DNA from: Terribacillus aidingensis
GTDB taxonomy: Bacteria; Bacillota; Bacilli; Bacillales; Amphibacillaceae
NCBI RefSeq assembly: GCF_040703035.1
Contig: NZ_CP159996.1
Coordinates: forward strand, 2,514,001 to 2,578,000
Direction: 5' to 3'
DNA length: 64,000 nt
The notes under the pieces are model-generated. The model was given only the letters and a program-made list of their open reading frames with translations, was not told the DNA's origin and did no database searches. This document shows, in pieces, positions 8,235 to 16,369 of this stretch. A program made the position numbers and the translations under genes. Positions within the stretch are counted from its first letter, which is position 1, and every line of letters starts with the position of its first letter.

Positions 8235-9333
8235 TTAAATTGTGGAACGCAAGTATGCATTGATGAATGGATCTAGCTGTCCATCCATTACAGCTTGTGT
8301 ATTTCCGGATTCTTCATTCGTCCGATGATCTTTTACCATGGAATATGGATGGAATACATAGGAACGAATTTGGCTTCCCCAGCCAATTTCCTTTTGTTCC
8401 CCGCGAATTTCGTTCAGCTCTTGCTGCTGCTTCTCAATTTCTAGCTGATACAGCTTTGCTTTCAGCATCTTCATTGCATGCTCACGGTTTTTGATCTGTG
8501 AACGCTCGGATTGACATGTCACGACAGTATTAGTAGGAAGATGTGTAATCCTTACGGCAGAATCCGTCGTATTGACGTGCTGTCCGCCGGCACCGCTTGA
8601 ACGGTACGTATCGATTTTCAAATCCTCTGTCCGAATGTCCACATCGATATCATCGTCGAATTCTGGCATCACATCACAGGATACGAATGATGTATGACGA
8701 CGACCTGAGCTATCAAATGGGGAAATACGCACAAGACGGTGCACTCCTTTTTCAGCCTTCAGATAGCCATACGCATTCAAACCTTTGATCAACAGCGTTA
8801 CACTTTTCACGCCAGCTTCCTCACCAGGAAGGTAATCAAGCGTCTCCACTTTGAAGTTATGCTTTTCAGCCCAACGCGTGTACATACGAAGCAGCATGCT
8901 CGCCCAGTCCTGAGATTCCGTTCCGCCGGCACCTGGGTGCAGCTCCAGAATCGCATTATTCTTATCATACGGCTCACTCAAAAGCATAAGCAGTTCGAAT
9001 TCATCCATTGCTTCACGCATGGAGACGATTTCTTCCTCCAGCTCATTGCGAAGATCTTCATCGTCTTCTTCCTTCACCAATTCGAAACTAACATCCAAAT
9101 CCTCATGCTGGGATACTAGCTTTTCATAGCCTTCCACTGATTCCTTCAGGACATTGGATTCATTGATGATCTTCTGTGCTCCTTGCTGGTCATCCCAGAA
9201 GGATGGCTCAAGCATCAAATCTTCTAACTCGGCAATACGGGCTTTCTTCTGATCTAAGTCAAAGAGACCCCCTAAAGTCAGTTAGTTGTTTTTCCATTCG
9301 ATCAAGTTCATTTCTGATTTCTGCTAATTCCAT
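8235..9333 (-). CDS. prfB: Peptide chain release factor 2 (programmed +1 frameshift)
   Basis: RF2 recognises UGA and UAA stop codons and triggers release of the finished peptide. The gene starts at the ATG at 9333 ([20 protein letters not shown]), reads 24 codons to an in-frame TGA at 9259-9261, then shifts +1 and continues to 8235, giving 365 residues, the normal RF2 length. Motifs: the peptidyl-hydrolysis GGQ in GAGGQHVN and the stop-codon reading SPF in [12 protein letters not shown] start at 9218 (MMLEPSFW) would miss the N-terminal domain. Lies 92 bases downstream of secA on the same strand, as in Bacillus. Confidence 0.96.
9258..9273 (-). promoter_or_regulatory. RF2 programmed frameshift site
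   Basis: Minus strand reads AGGGGG TCT CTT TGA C. It has the internal Shine-Dalgarno AGGGGG, a slippery CTT and an in-frame UGA followed by C, as in the E. coli prfB recoding site. When RF2 is scarce, ribosomes slip +1 onto GAC and make more RF2. The frame arithmetic agrees: the downstream frame resumes at 9260. Confidence 0.95.
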
Positions 9334-9425
9334 TTTCTCTCACCTCATATAAGTCTATAACACACACCATCATACTCTATGACTGGGACAGAACCCGTGC
9401 AACCATTAGTAGGGGTTTGTCAAAA

Positions 9426-11942
9426 TCACTGACCATGGCAGTTTTTGTATTTCTTGCCGCTGCCGCATGGGCACGGATCATTTCGCCCTATCGTGTCACC
9501 TTTGACAACTGGAGCTTTTTTCTTTTTCTTATCGGCTTGTGTATCATCGCCACTGACAGCTTGGACACCTTTGGCAACTTGTTCACGCTGCAGGTTATCG
9601 CGGATTTCTGCTTTCAGTACGTAACGCGTAACTTCTTCCTTGATGGAACTAATCATCGCTTCGAACATGTTGTACCCTTCCAGCTGGTATTCACGAAGCG
9701 GATCGTTCTGACCATACGCGCGCAGGTGGATACCTTGGCGAAGCTGATCCATCTGATCGATATGATCCATCCATTTCGTATCAACTGTACGAAGCAGGAT
9801 AACTTTTTCGAATTCGCGCATTTGATCTGGAGTCATTTCTTCTTCCTTCTGTTTCAAATGCTCACCGATTTTCTTAAGCAGCAATTCTTCAATTTCTTCT
9901 TCGTCTTTGTTCTTCAGCTCATCAACTGTAAGCTTGTCCTGTGGCAGCAGGTTGGCATGTACATATTCCACCAATGCATCCAGCTCCCAAGTTTCCTCTG
10001 AATCGTCAGCAGTATGTGCCTGAACAACCATATGAACCGTATCGCGGACCATTTCATCGATGATAGCATTCAGGTCATCGCTATCGATTACCTCGAAGCG
10101 CTGTTTGTAAATGATTTCCCGCTGTTCGCGTAGGACATCATCATAAGAAAGAACTGTTTTACGTGAGTCGAAGTTATTCCCTTCCACTCGTTTCTGAGCT
10201 GATTCTACAGCACGCGATACCATCTTGCTTTCAATCGGCGTGTTGTCATCCATGCCTAGACGATCCATCATGCTGCGCATGTTATCGGATCCGAAGCGGC
10301 GCATCAGTTCATCTTCCATAGACAAGTAGAACTGTGTCACACCAGGGTCACCTTGACGTCCGGCACGACCGCGAAGCTGGTTATCAATACGGCGGGATTC
10401 ATGACGTTCTGTCCCGATAACAGCAAGTCCGCCAAGCTCTCGTACACCTTCACCAAGCTTGATGTCTGTACCACGGCCAGCCATGTTCGTTGCGATGGTC
10501 ACCGCACCTTTTTGACCGGCATCCTCAATGATCTCCGCTTCACGGTGGTGGTTCTTCGCATTCAATACATTATGCGGTACACCAGCACGTTTCAGCAGCT
10601 TGCTGATCAGCTCGGAAGTTTCGACAGCTACTGTACCGACAAGCACAGGCTGACCAGTTTCATGACGAGCCTTGATTTCCTCTACAACCGCACGGAACTT
10701 GCCTTCCATGGATTTAAAGATGTAATCAGCTTTATCCTGACGCGTGATATCTCTATTCGTCGGAATCACAAGCACGTCCATATTGTAAATGTTACGGAAC
10801 TCTTCTTCCTCTGTCTTCGCTGTACCGGTCATACCAGCAAGCTTTTTGTACATACGGAAGTAGTTCTGGAAAGTGATCGATGCCAGCGTCATGCTTTCAT
10901 TCTGGATCTGCAAACCTTCCTTCGCCTCGATTGCCTGGTGAAGACCGTCGCTGTAGCGGCGTCCTTTCATCAGACGTCCTGTAAAGCTATCAACGATGAT
11001 GACTTCATCGTCTTCTACAACGTAGTCCGTATCTCGCTGCATCGTCACATGGGCTTTCAATGCCTGGTTGATATGATGCGTGATGGATACATTCTTCAAA
11101 TCGAACAAGTTTTCCAGGCCGAAGAATTTCTCTGCCTTGTTGATACCTTCCTCAGTCAGAAGAACGGACTTAGTCTTGATATCATTCGTATAATCTTCTT
11201 CCTTCTTCAACACACGAACAAAGGAATTAGCTTGTGTATACAAGCTTGCTGATTTAGCAGCTGAACCGGAAATGATCAATGGTGTCCGCGCTTCATCGAT
11301 CAAGATGGAATCGACCTCATCGATGATGGCAAAATTGAGCGGACGCTGTACCATCTGGTTCTTATACAGCACCATGTTGTCACGCAAATAATCGAAGCCA
11401 AGCTCATTATTCGTGCTATATGTGATATCTGCCGCATATGCTTCCTGCTTCTGTTCACGTGTCATGCCCGAGCTATTCTGTCCGACAGTCAACCCAAGGA
11501 ATTCGAATAGCGGACGGTTATTCTCAGCATCACGTCCTGCAAGATAGTCATTGACTGTGACAACATGCACACCTTCGCCAGATAAAGCGTTCAAGTATGC
11601 AGGCAGCGTACTTGCAAGTGTTTTACCTTCCCCTGTTTTCATCTCGGCAATGTTTCCGCCATGAATGGCGATACCGCCTAGCAACTGTACATGGAAAGGA
11701 CGCATGCCGAGTACACGATCAGCTGCTTCTCTTACGGTTGCAAATGCTTCTGGCAGCAAGTCATCCAAGGACTCGCCATCCTTATAGCGCTTTTTGAATT
11801 CATTTGTCTTTTCTTTTAATTGTTCATCTGTATATGCTCGATATTCATCTGCTAATGTTTCTATTTGTTCGGCTGTTTTCTGGGCACGGCTGACTTGCTT
11901 CTGCGTACCGTCTCCAAACACCCGTTTAAGTAGTCCACGCAT
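9426..11942 (-). CDS. secA: Preprotein translocase ATPase SecA
   Basis: An 838-residue SecA. It has Walker [12 protein letters not shown] (about residue 100), the DEAD-like box [18 protein letters not shown] (about 208), the helicase motif [13 protein letters not shown], and a C-terminal zinc motif [14 protein letters not shown] that contacts SecB-like factors or lipid. SecA drives secretory proteins through SecYEG using ATP. Start ATG at 11942 after GAGGAG; the N-terminus aligns with B. subtilis SecA (841). A good SigA promoter lies at 11987-12015. Confidence 0.98.
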   Translation of the reverse strand: MRGLLKRVFGDGTQKQVSRAQKTAEQIETLADEYRAYTDEQLKEKTNEFKKRYKDGESLDDLLPEAFATVREAADRVLGMRPFHVQLLGGIAIHGGNIAEMKTGEGKTLASTLPAYLNALSGEGVHVVTVNDYLAGRDAENNRPLFEFLGLTVGQNSSGMTREQKQEAYAADITYSTNNELGFDYLRDNMVLYKNQMVQRPLNFAIIDEVDSILIDEARTPLIISGSAAKSASLYTQANSFVRVLKKEEDYTNDIKTKSVLLTEEGINKAEKFFGLENLFDLKNVSITHHINQALKAHVTMQRDTDYVVEDDEVIIVDSFTGRLMKGRRYSDGLHQAIEAKEGLQIQNESMTLASITFQNYFRMYKKLAGMTGTAKTEEEEFRNIYNMDVLVIPTNRDITRQDKADYIFKSMEGKFRAVVEEIKARHETGQPVLVGTVAVETSELISKLLKRAGVPHNVLNAKNHHREAEIIEDAGQKGAVTIATNMAGRGTDIKLGEGVRELGGLAVIGTERHESRRIDNQLRGRAGRQGDPGVTQFYLSMEDELMRRFGSDNMRSMMDRLGMDDNTPIESKMVSRAVESAQKRVEGNNFDSRKTVLSYDDVLREQREIIYKQRFEVIDSDDLNAIIDEMVRDTVHMVVQAHTADDSEETWELDALVEYVHANLLPQDKLTVDELKNKDEEEIEELLLKKIGEHLKQKEEEMTPDQMREFEKVILLRTVDTKWMDHIDQMDQLRQGIHLRAYGQNDPLREYQLEGYNMFEAMISSIKEEVTRYVLKAEIRDNLQREQVAKGVQAVSGDDTQADKKKKKAPVVKGDTIGRNDPCPCGSGKKYKNCHGQ

Positions 11943-11986
11943 AATAACGCTCCTCTTTTAAATCAAAAAAGTATAGTCCAAAAATA

Positions 11987-12015
11987 ATAATAACACTAGG
12001 TTTAGCGGTTTACAA
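11987..12015 (-). promoter_or_regulatory. SigA-type promoter of secA
   Basis: Minus strand: TTGTAA, 17-base spacer, TATTAT, with TG one base upstream of the -10 (extended -10). It lies 45-73 bases ahead of the secA ATG. Confidence 0.65.
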
Positions 12016-12039
12016 GAAAGGGAAACCAGCTCCTTCCAA

Positions 12040-12082
12040 AAACAAAAAAACAGCGGCGCCCAGTCCCGGGACGCCGCTTTAC
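12040..12082 (-). terminator. GC-rich terminator upstream of secA
   Basis: Minus strand hairpin AGCGGCGTCCCGG / CTGGGCGCCGCT followed by seven T. It ends a transcript coming from the right, where the only candidate gene is the small ORF at 12228-12428. Confidence 0.75.
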
Positions 12083-12227
12083 ATGGAAGGAGTGCCATGT
12101 CAGACATTCGCAATATTGTAATCGCTACTCCAGCCGCATGAGCCACCATCAGTTGGAATGCGCAGCCCCAAGGGAGGAGGCTGCGACATCCTGGTGGAGT
12201 CTTGCGGGGGAAAAGGAAGACTGCCCC

Positions 12228-12428
12228 TCAGAAGACACGTGATCTGGAGGACAGATCCCGCTGCATTTGTTCGATGCACCAGCGTTCGAGCTGCTCTTGC
12301 TTCCATTGAAGTTCCGCCAGCCTTCGATTGGTCGCTGCGATGATCTCGAGCAGCTGTGTGATCGTATGCTCATGCTGTGTGAGTTGGGAATGGGAGACTC
12401 GGTGGACAGCATAATCTGAATCTCTGAT
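12228..12428 (-). CDS. Probable small coiled-coil protein with ATC start codon
   Basis: A 66-codon frame runs from ATC at 12428 to TGA at 12228. A perfect AGGAGG sits eight bases upstream of the ATC, the optimal spacing. The product reads (M)RDSDYAVHRVSHSQLTQHEH, then a heptad-like helix with LLEIIAATNRRLAELQWKQE and a Trp-Cys near residues 50-51. Composition (Gln, Glu, Leu, Arg) looks like protein and not random frame. There is no in-frame ATG, GTG or TTG near the ribosome-binding site; an internal ATG exists only near codon 55. The ATC may be a rare start codon, like ATT in E. coli infC, or a mutated ATG. No family recognised. It has its own terminator at 12040-12082. Confidence 0.5.
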   Translation of the reverse strand: MRDSDYAVHRVSHSQLTQHEHTITQLLEIIAATNRRLAELQWKQEQLERWCIEQMQRDLSSRSRVF

Positions 12429-12486
12429 GGTCAGTACCTCCTTTTGTTGTAGCTGACTTATTTATATCATGGGACTTTCGAAAGGA

Positions 12487-12509
12487 AAAACGACCGTTTT
12501 CGTAAAACG
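12487..12509. repeat. Overlapping AAAACG/CGTTTT palindromes
   Basis: The stretch carries AAAACG-AC-CGTTTT and, sharing the CGTTTT, CGTTTT-CGT-AAAACG, giving three copies of one half site in alternate orientation. It lies 59-81 bases upstream of the ATC start of the small ORF, in the gap after the hpf terminator. It looks like a protein-binding site; no regulator can be named. Confidence 0.35.
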
Positions 12510-12624
12510 ACGAAGGACTTCCTCCATAAAACACTAGAATTCGTCATCATCCGACAGCTTTCATCCCAATTTTTAAGTGATTTTGAAATATTCCTTCTGC
12601 GTTTTTGCAAAACGGACCAAATTA

Positions 12625-12655
12625 AAAGGCAGACGCAAATGCGTCTGCCGCGTTC
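12625..12655 (-). terminator. Terminator after hpf
   Basis: Minus strand hairpin GGCAGACGCA / TGCGTCTGCC followed by TTTT, just past the hpf stop. Confidence 0.85.
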
Positions 12656-12664
12656 CAGTTTTCT

Positions 12665-13237
12665 TTAGGTAGGCTCGATAAGCCCATATCTTCCATCTTT
12701 ACGCTTGTAAACGACATTTGTGTCTCCACTCGTCGCATTCGTATATACGAAGAAGTTGTGACCCAGCAAATCCATCTGCAAAATCGCTTCCTCGGAATCC
12801 ATCGGTTTCAAGTCAAAACGCTTGTTTCGCACAATCTCGTACGGACTCAGATCTTCTTCTTCCTCCGTTGCGACGACAGCACTAGCTGCACTTTCATTCT
12901 CCATTGCAGCGAATGCATGCTTCGGTGCATCTCCGCTTTGACGGGAGCGTCGATTCACTTTCGTCTTATGCTTTTTAACCTGACGTTCCAGCTTCGTAAC
13001 AACCAGATCAATTGCAGCATATAGATCAGAATGACTTTCCTCTGCCCGCAACAGCAGGTTCTTCATCGGAATCGTCACTTCAATCTTCGACTCATTGTTA
13101 TGCACACTCAAGTTTACGTGAGCCTCGGAATCTACCGGGGAATCAAAATATCTCTCCAGTTTGCCTACCTTCTTCTCGATGTAGTCCTTGATCGCTTCTG
13201 TAGCCTCGACATTCTCGCCACGAATATTGTACTTCAT
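12665..13237 (-). CDS. hpf: Ribosome hibernation promoting factor, long form (HPF/YvyD)
   Basis: A 190-residue long-type HPF. The N-terminal S30AE/YfiA domain (about 1-100) begins MKYNIRGENVEATEAIKDYI. After a variable linker, the C-terminal dimerisation domain (about 130-188) includes VRNKRFDLKPMDSEEAILQM. The N-domain binds the 30S decoding region and the C-domain pairs two ribosomes into inactive 100S dimers in stationary phase or stress. AAAGGAGG precedes the ATG. A SigB-like promoter lies upstream at 13279-13304. Confidence 0.96.
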   Translation of the reverse strand: MKYNIRGENVEATEAIKDYIEKKVGKLERYFDSPVDSEAHVNLSVHNNESKIEVTIPMKNLLLRAEESHSDLYAAIDLVVTKLERQVKKHKTKVNRRSRQSGDAPKHAFAAMENESAASAVVATEEEEDLSPYEIVRNKRFDLKPMDSEEAILQMDLLGHNFFVYTNATSGDTNVVYKRKDGRYGLIEPT

Positions 13238-13278
13238 AACAAGTGTCCTCCTTTCATCCTTATGAGGATACTTTCTAC

Positions 13279-13304
13279 ATTCCCTTTACAATACCTTCAT
13301 AAAC
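13279..13304 (-). promoter_or_regulatory. SigB-like promoter of hpf
   Basis: Minus strand GTTTAT, 14 bases, GGGAAT, one mismatch per element from the sigma-B consensus GTTTAA-N12-15-GGGTAT. B. subtilis yvyD is known to be under sigma-B, which supports the call. Confidence 0.55.
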
Positions 13305-13375
13305 ACAGAAAAGAGTCAGAAAAATAAGAAGTTTAATCGAAGTTTGTCACGAATTTCTCAACAAAACTTTACATA

Positions 13376-13411
13376 AGAAAAGTGCCTGAACCAAATCGGT
13401 TCAGGCACTTT
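13376..13411 (-). terminator. Terminator after fliT
   Basis: Hairpin GTGCCTGAACC / GGTTCAGGCAC with a T run on the minus strand. It closes the flaG-fliD-fliS-fliT transcript. Confidence 0.88.
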
Positions 13412-13765
13412 TTATTTACGTTTATCGAGGAATCTGCCGTCAAGCATATGCATGCTGCCATACGGATTTATATATTTCTTGCCGGACTGCTTCTGCTTCT
13501 TAATTGTACGAATATCAGTCTTTAACTGGTCGAAAATATTTTGAACCTGCTTGCTGATTCGTTCATTCATCGGCAGAAGCTCTTTGCCCAAAAGATTTTC
13601 CTCCGTCGAAAAAGGCGGCTTCAGCTCCTCCAGCTGTCCAGAGCGGACTTCTAAAAGTGCTGTAAGGGATTGGACGACTTCTTCCCGGTTCTCAGCTGTT
13701 ACCGGCTGGCTGACGAGTGTGTCTAGCTGGGCAGTCGTATCATACAGTGCCTGCACCCGATTCAT
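13412..13765 (-). CDS. fliT: Flagellar chaperone FliT-like protein
   Basis: A 117-residue, mostly helical protein beginning MNRVQALYDTTAQLDTLVSQ. Size and position after fliS match FliT, the chaperone for the filament cap FliD. The ATG at 13765 overlaps the fliS stop as TGATG, so translation is coupled. Longer readings to 13825 run inside fliS and are not supported. FliT sequences are poorly conserved, so the call rests largely on position and helical character. Confidence 0.82.
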   Translation of the reverse strand: MNRVQALYDTTAQLDTLVSQPVTAENREEVVQSLTALLEVRSGQLEELKPPFSTEENLLGKELLPMNERISKQVQNIFDQLKTDIRTIKKQKQSGKKYINPYGSMHMLDGRFLDKRK

Positions 13766-14163
13766 CAGACAGTTGCTCCTGTGCCGAATTGCTGCTTGCG
13801 GGTTTGTTTTACGACTTCTTTCCATGTGTCGCGGAAATCGGTAATCAAATCCAATGCACTGCTGAGTGCTCGCTGATCGTTGTGGGTATTGGCTTGGATA
13901 AGCTGCTGATTGATGAAATCATACAAAGGCATGATCTCTTTTGAGATTGGCACCTCCGGGTCTAGAGTGATCATCAGCTCCCGCACGATGTTCTGTGCTT
14001 TTTGAATATTGGTGTTCTTCGATTCAATATCCTTCTTCTCAATGGCTTGCTGGGCAAATTTGATGAATTTGATACAGCCGTTGTAAAGCATGAGCGTCAG
14101 CTCACCTGGAGAAGCGGTCTGGACAGAATTTTGCTGATACGCCTGGTAATTTTGTACCGACAT
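13765..14163 (-). CDS. fliS: Flagellar export chaperone FliS
   Basis: A 132-residue protein starting MSVQNYQAYQQNSVQTASPG, with the FliS hallmarks LTLMLYNGCIKFIKFA and a four-helix pattern. It binds the C-terminus of newly made flagellin (Hag), preventing early polymerisation and delivering it to the export apparatus. In B. subtilis FliS also works with FliW and CsrA homeostasis. Lies between fliD and fliT. Confidence 0.95.
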   Translation of the reverse strand: MSVQNYQAYQQNSVQTASPGELTLMLYNGCIKFIKFAQQAIEKKDIESKNTNIQKAQNIVRELMITLDPEVPISKEIMPLYDFINQQLIQANTHNDQRALSSALDLITDFRDTWKEVVKQTRKQQFGTGATV

Positions 14164-14185
14164 GATTGTATTACTCCTTTAGCGC

Positions 14186-15703
14186 TTATCCTCCAAAGTT
14201 GGACATTAGATAAGCGGATTGTTGGTTCATTTGACTAATGGCCTGTTCCATAGCAGAGAATTGGCGCCAGTAGCGATCCTCTACTTGGATAAGATAGTCT
14301 TGGAAGCTATCAATTCGGTCCTGGACATCATTAAGTTTTTTACCTATAGAGAACTGATCATTTGTGTAGGTTGACTTACCAGCTTTTTGATATATGTTGT
14401 CCATCGTAGTTTTTAATGTATCTTCAATCCGATTGACAATTCCTCTGTCTCCGCCTTCCACGTCATTAGAGAAAAGCTTGTATACCCCATCCGGATTCTC
14501 AGTTAATGCAGCCTTCAATTTTTCCTCATTGATAATCAGCTTTCCATTATCTAAGTAGTTGTTGGAAGTAGTGATACCAATTTGTGCAAGCTGTGTATAC
14601 GATCCGTCACTTTCTACTTTATTATACCAAGCAGAGCGCAGTGAGTAGAGACTGTTTTGAAGGACAGAGTCTCCTTTTAACATGCCGCTTTTCGCTTTTT
14701 CTTCCCATAGCTTGATTTCATCTTCCGACATTTCTTTTTTCTGATCATCTGTCAAAGGCGGATAATCGCGATTTACTTTTTCGCTGAGTTTAGCATTTAT
14801 GTCTTCTACTATCTTATTATAGGAATCGACAAAGTCTTTTATCTTGTTAAATGCCGCATCAACGTCATTGGAGACTGTAACTTTGACTGGACTATCTGTT
14901 TTTTCGGTAAAATTAAATGTAACACCGCCTAGCGTGTAACTATTGCTATGGGACGTTATAGGCAATGCGCCATTATATGTGAATTTGGCATCTACACCGC
15001 CAGTCTCAGCAGATTGATCAAGCTGTAGGAAGCTATTGAAAAAGTTATTACTAAATTCAATTTCTTTCCCAGCTGTATTAAAATCACCAGTATCCTTTTT
15101 TTCTAGGATGACTTTTTTTGACTGTTCATCGTAAAAAGCTCGAACACCTGCATCTGAGTTTGAGATATCTTTCAGGATTTTATCTAGACTGTCAGTTGTG
15201 CTAAATTCAAAATCGGTTGTTTGAGCCTCTCCATTCTTATCATAGGTTGTGATAGAGAACTTTAAATCGTCTGCGGTAACAGTACCATTTGTAAAACTCT
15301 GATCTCCGATTTCTGCTTTGGGATCGAAGTCTGTTCCAGCGATTGCTGCCTGACTTACATTAATCGCCGAAGTTGCAATCTCGTTCACTTGAATGGAATA
15401 TGTCCCATTTGCGCTCGAAGAGGTTGCTGTTGCTGTAACAGCAGAACTAGTCGATGATGTAGTTTTCACGTTATAAGTAGTGGATAATTTCATGTTAAGT
15501 AAACTACTATCAAAACTAGATAACGACGTATTTACTTCTCTGTATGCATCCTGCTGCCAATTCAATTTTATCTGCTGCTGCTGAAGTTTATAAAGCTTCT
15601 GACGCTCAGCATTCATCAACTGCTCTACAAGGGAATCCGTATCCATTCCGGACGCAAGACCCCCGACTCGCATAGAGTTGCTGCCAGAAATACTATCTAC
15701 CAT
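14186..15703 (-). CDS. fliD: Flagellar filament capping protein FliD
   Basis: A 505-residue HAP2 protein beginning MVDSISGSNSMRVGGLASGM, with conserved GLASGMDTDSLVEQLM near the N-terminus and a C-terminal helical D0/D1 region (QMNQQSAYLMSNFGG). FliD caps the growing filament and inserts flagellin subunits. Second gene of the SigD-driven flaG-fliD-fliS-fliT unit. Length is normal for the family. Confidence 0.95.
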   Translation of the reverse strand: MVDSISGSNSMRVGGLASGMDTDSLVEQLMNAERQKLYKLQQQQIKLNWQQDAYREVNTSLSSFDSSLLNMKLSTTYNVKTTSSTSSAVTATATSSSANGTYSIQVNEIATSAINVSQAAIAGTDFDPKAEIGDQSFTNGTVTADDLKFSITTYDKNGEAQTTDFEFSTTDSLDKILKDISNSDAGVRAFYDEQSKKVILEKKDTGDFNTAGKEIEFSNNFFNSFLQLDQSAETGGVDAKFTYNGALPITSHSNSYTLGGVTFNFTEKTDSPVKVTVSNDVDAAFNKIKDFVDSYNKIVEDINAKLSEKVNRDYPPLTDDQKKEMSEDEIKLWEEKAKSGMLKGDSVLQNSLYSLRSAWYNKVESDGSYTQLAQIGITTSNNYLDNGKLIINEEKLKAALTENPDGVYKLFSNDVEGGDRGIVNRIEDTLKTTMDNIYQKAGKSTYTNDQFSIGKKLNDVQDRIDSFQDYLIQVEDRYWRQFSAMEQAISQMNQQSAYLMSNFGG

Positions 15704-15718
15704 ATGATCACCTGCTCC

Positions 15719-16075
15719 TTATATTTTCTTATCAACGAGAAGTCCCATGAATTCTGCCATTTTGGCATATGCATCCAAAAGCTTCTTCGGCGGAATTTCC
15801 TTTATGACTTCTTGCGTATCTGAATCAACTACTGTCACAAAATAGCGATCCAATTCTTCATGAAGTTCAAATTTCATGTTTGTGTGGGTTGGTTCCAGGA
15901 ATTGATTCATTGTTTCGATCACTTTTTCGATATCGGATTTGTCATAATCGATATACGTTTTGGAGGCATCTGAAGCCGTCTCCTGTTTATGTAATACTGT
16001 GTTTGCTACTGGACGACTTTCGCCCGAGGTGTGTGTAATATGCTGTGAAGCAGAAGAAGATAATTTGTCTATCAT
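15719..16075 (-). CDS. flaG: FlaG-family flagellar protein (YvyC)
   Basis: A 118-residue protein whose C-terminal half has the FlaG pattern (NMKFELHEELDRYFVTVVD, then EVIKEIPPKKLLDAYAKM). FlaG proteins influence filament length; the biochemical role is not settled. I prefer the ATG at 16075 (MIDKLSSS). A TTG one codon earlier and a GTG seven codons earlier share the same AAGGAG region and are possible starts. A SigD promoter sits 36 bases upstream. Confidence 0.88.
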   Translation of the reverse strand: MIDKLSSSASQHITHTSGESRPVANTVLHKQETASDASKTYIDYDKSDIEKVIETMNQFLEPTHTNMKFELHEELDRYFVTVVDSDTQEVIKEIPPKKLLDAYAKMAEFMGLLVDKKI

Positions 16076-16110
16076 CAAAAAGCCAACTCCTTGCACATGC
16101 GTTTCTTTTT

Positions 16111-16137
16111 ATATCGGCAGGATAGGCAGGATGTGTA
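16111..16137 (-). promoter_or_regulatory. SigD promoter of flaG-fliD-fliS-fliT
   Basis: Minus strand TACA, 15 bases, GCCGATAT. The -10 is a full match to the sigma-D consensus (TAAA-N15-GCCGATAT) and the -35 has three of four bases. Confidence 0.8.
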
Positions 16138-16158
16138 GAGATGTAAATAAAAAAGCAT

Positions 16159-16188
16159 AAAAAAAACGGGTACAGCAGCTGTACCCGC
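16159..16188 (-). terminator. Terminator upstream of the flaG promoter
   Basis: Minus strand palindrome CGGGTACAGC / GCTGTACCCG followed by eight T. It ends the transcript from the rsbRD side. Confidence 0.88.
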
Positions 16189-16203
16189 CTGTCCTAAAAT
16201 CAA

Positions 16204-16314
16204 TTAGAGAATACCGCCATTGATTAAGATAGCTTAATCTATCATGCAGGAATAATCTTCAGGTTTCTCAATGAGGTCAAGCGCAATTTTGTTGGTGGTA
16301 ATCTTCGTTTTATA
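16204..16314 (-). pseudogene. Remnant of the 3' end of an unidentified gene
   Basis: In one minus-strand frame, bounded by a TAG at 16315-16317, the sequence reads YKTKITTNKIALDLIEKPED, YSCMID, a TAA, then AILINGGIL and a final TAA just ahead of the terminator. The fluent peptide, single interrupting stop (one base from CAA/Gln) and adjacent terminator suggest the decayed tail of a gene. No start codon or ribosome-binding site is present. Family not recognised. A structured RNA in the rsbRD 3' region is an alternative: CTGTCCT and AGGACAG flank the stretch. Confidence 0.35.
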
Positions 16315-16369
16315 CTAGCGCGGAAACCCCCAGGACAGTAGGCTCAACTTGTCAGAAGTTTCACACATA

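Noticed and set aside
10353..11252. 299-codon plus-strand ORF inside secA
   Set aside because: Antisense to a fully conserved secA; composition is a mirror of the coding strand and there is no ribosome-binding site or family resemblance.
12149..12412. 87-codon minus-strand ORF overlapping the small ATC-start ORF
   Set aside because: Starts inside the other frame without a ribosome-binding site, has Ser/His-rich low-quality composition, and the competing frame has a perfect Shine-Dalgarno.
16190..16350. Riboswitch (c-di-GMP or other) ahead of flaG
   Set aside because: A terminator follows the stretch, but no GEMM-I, c-di-GMP-II or other known aptamer core could be matched, and the flaG SigD promoter lies downstream of the terminator.
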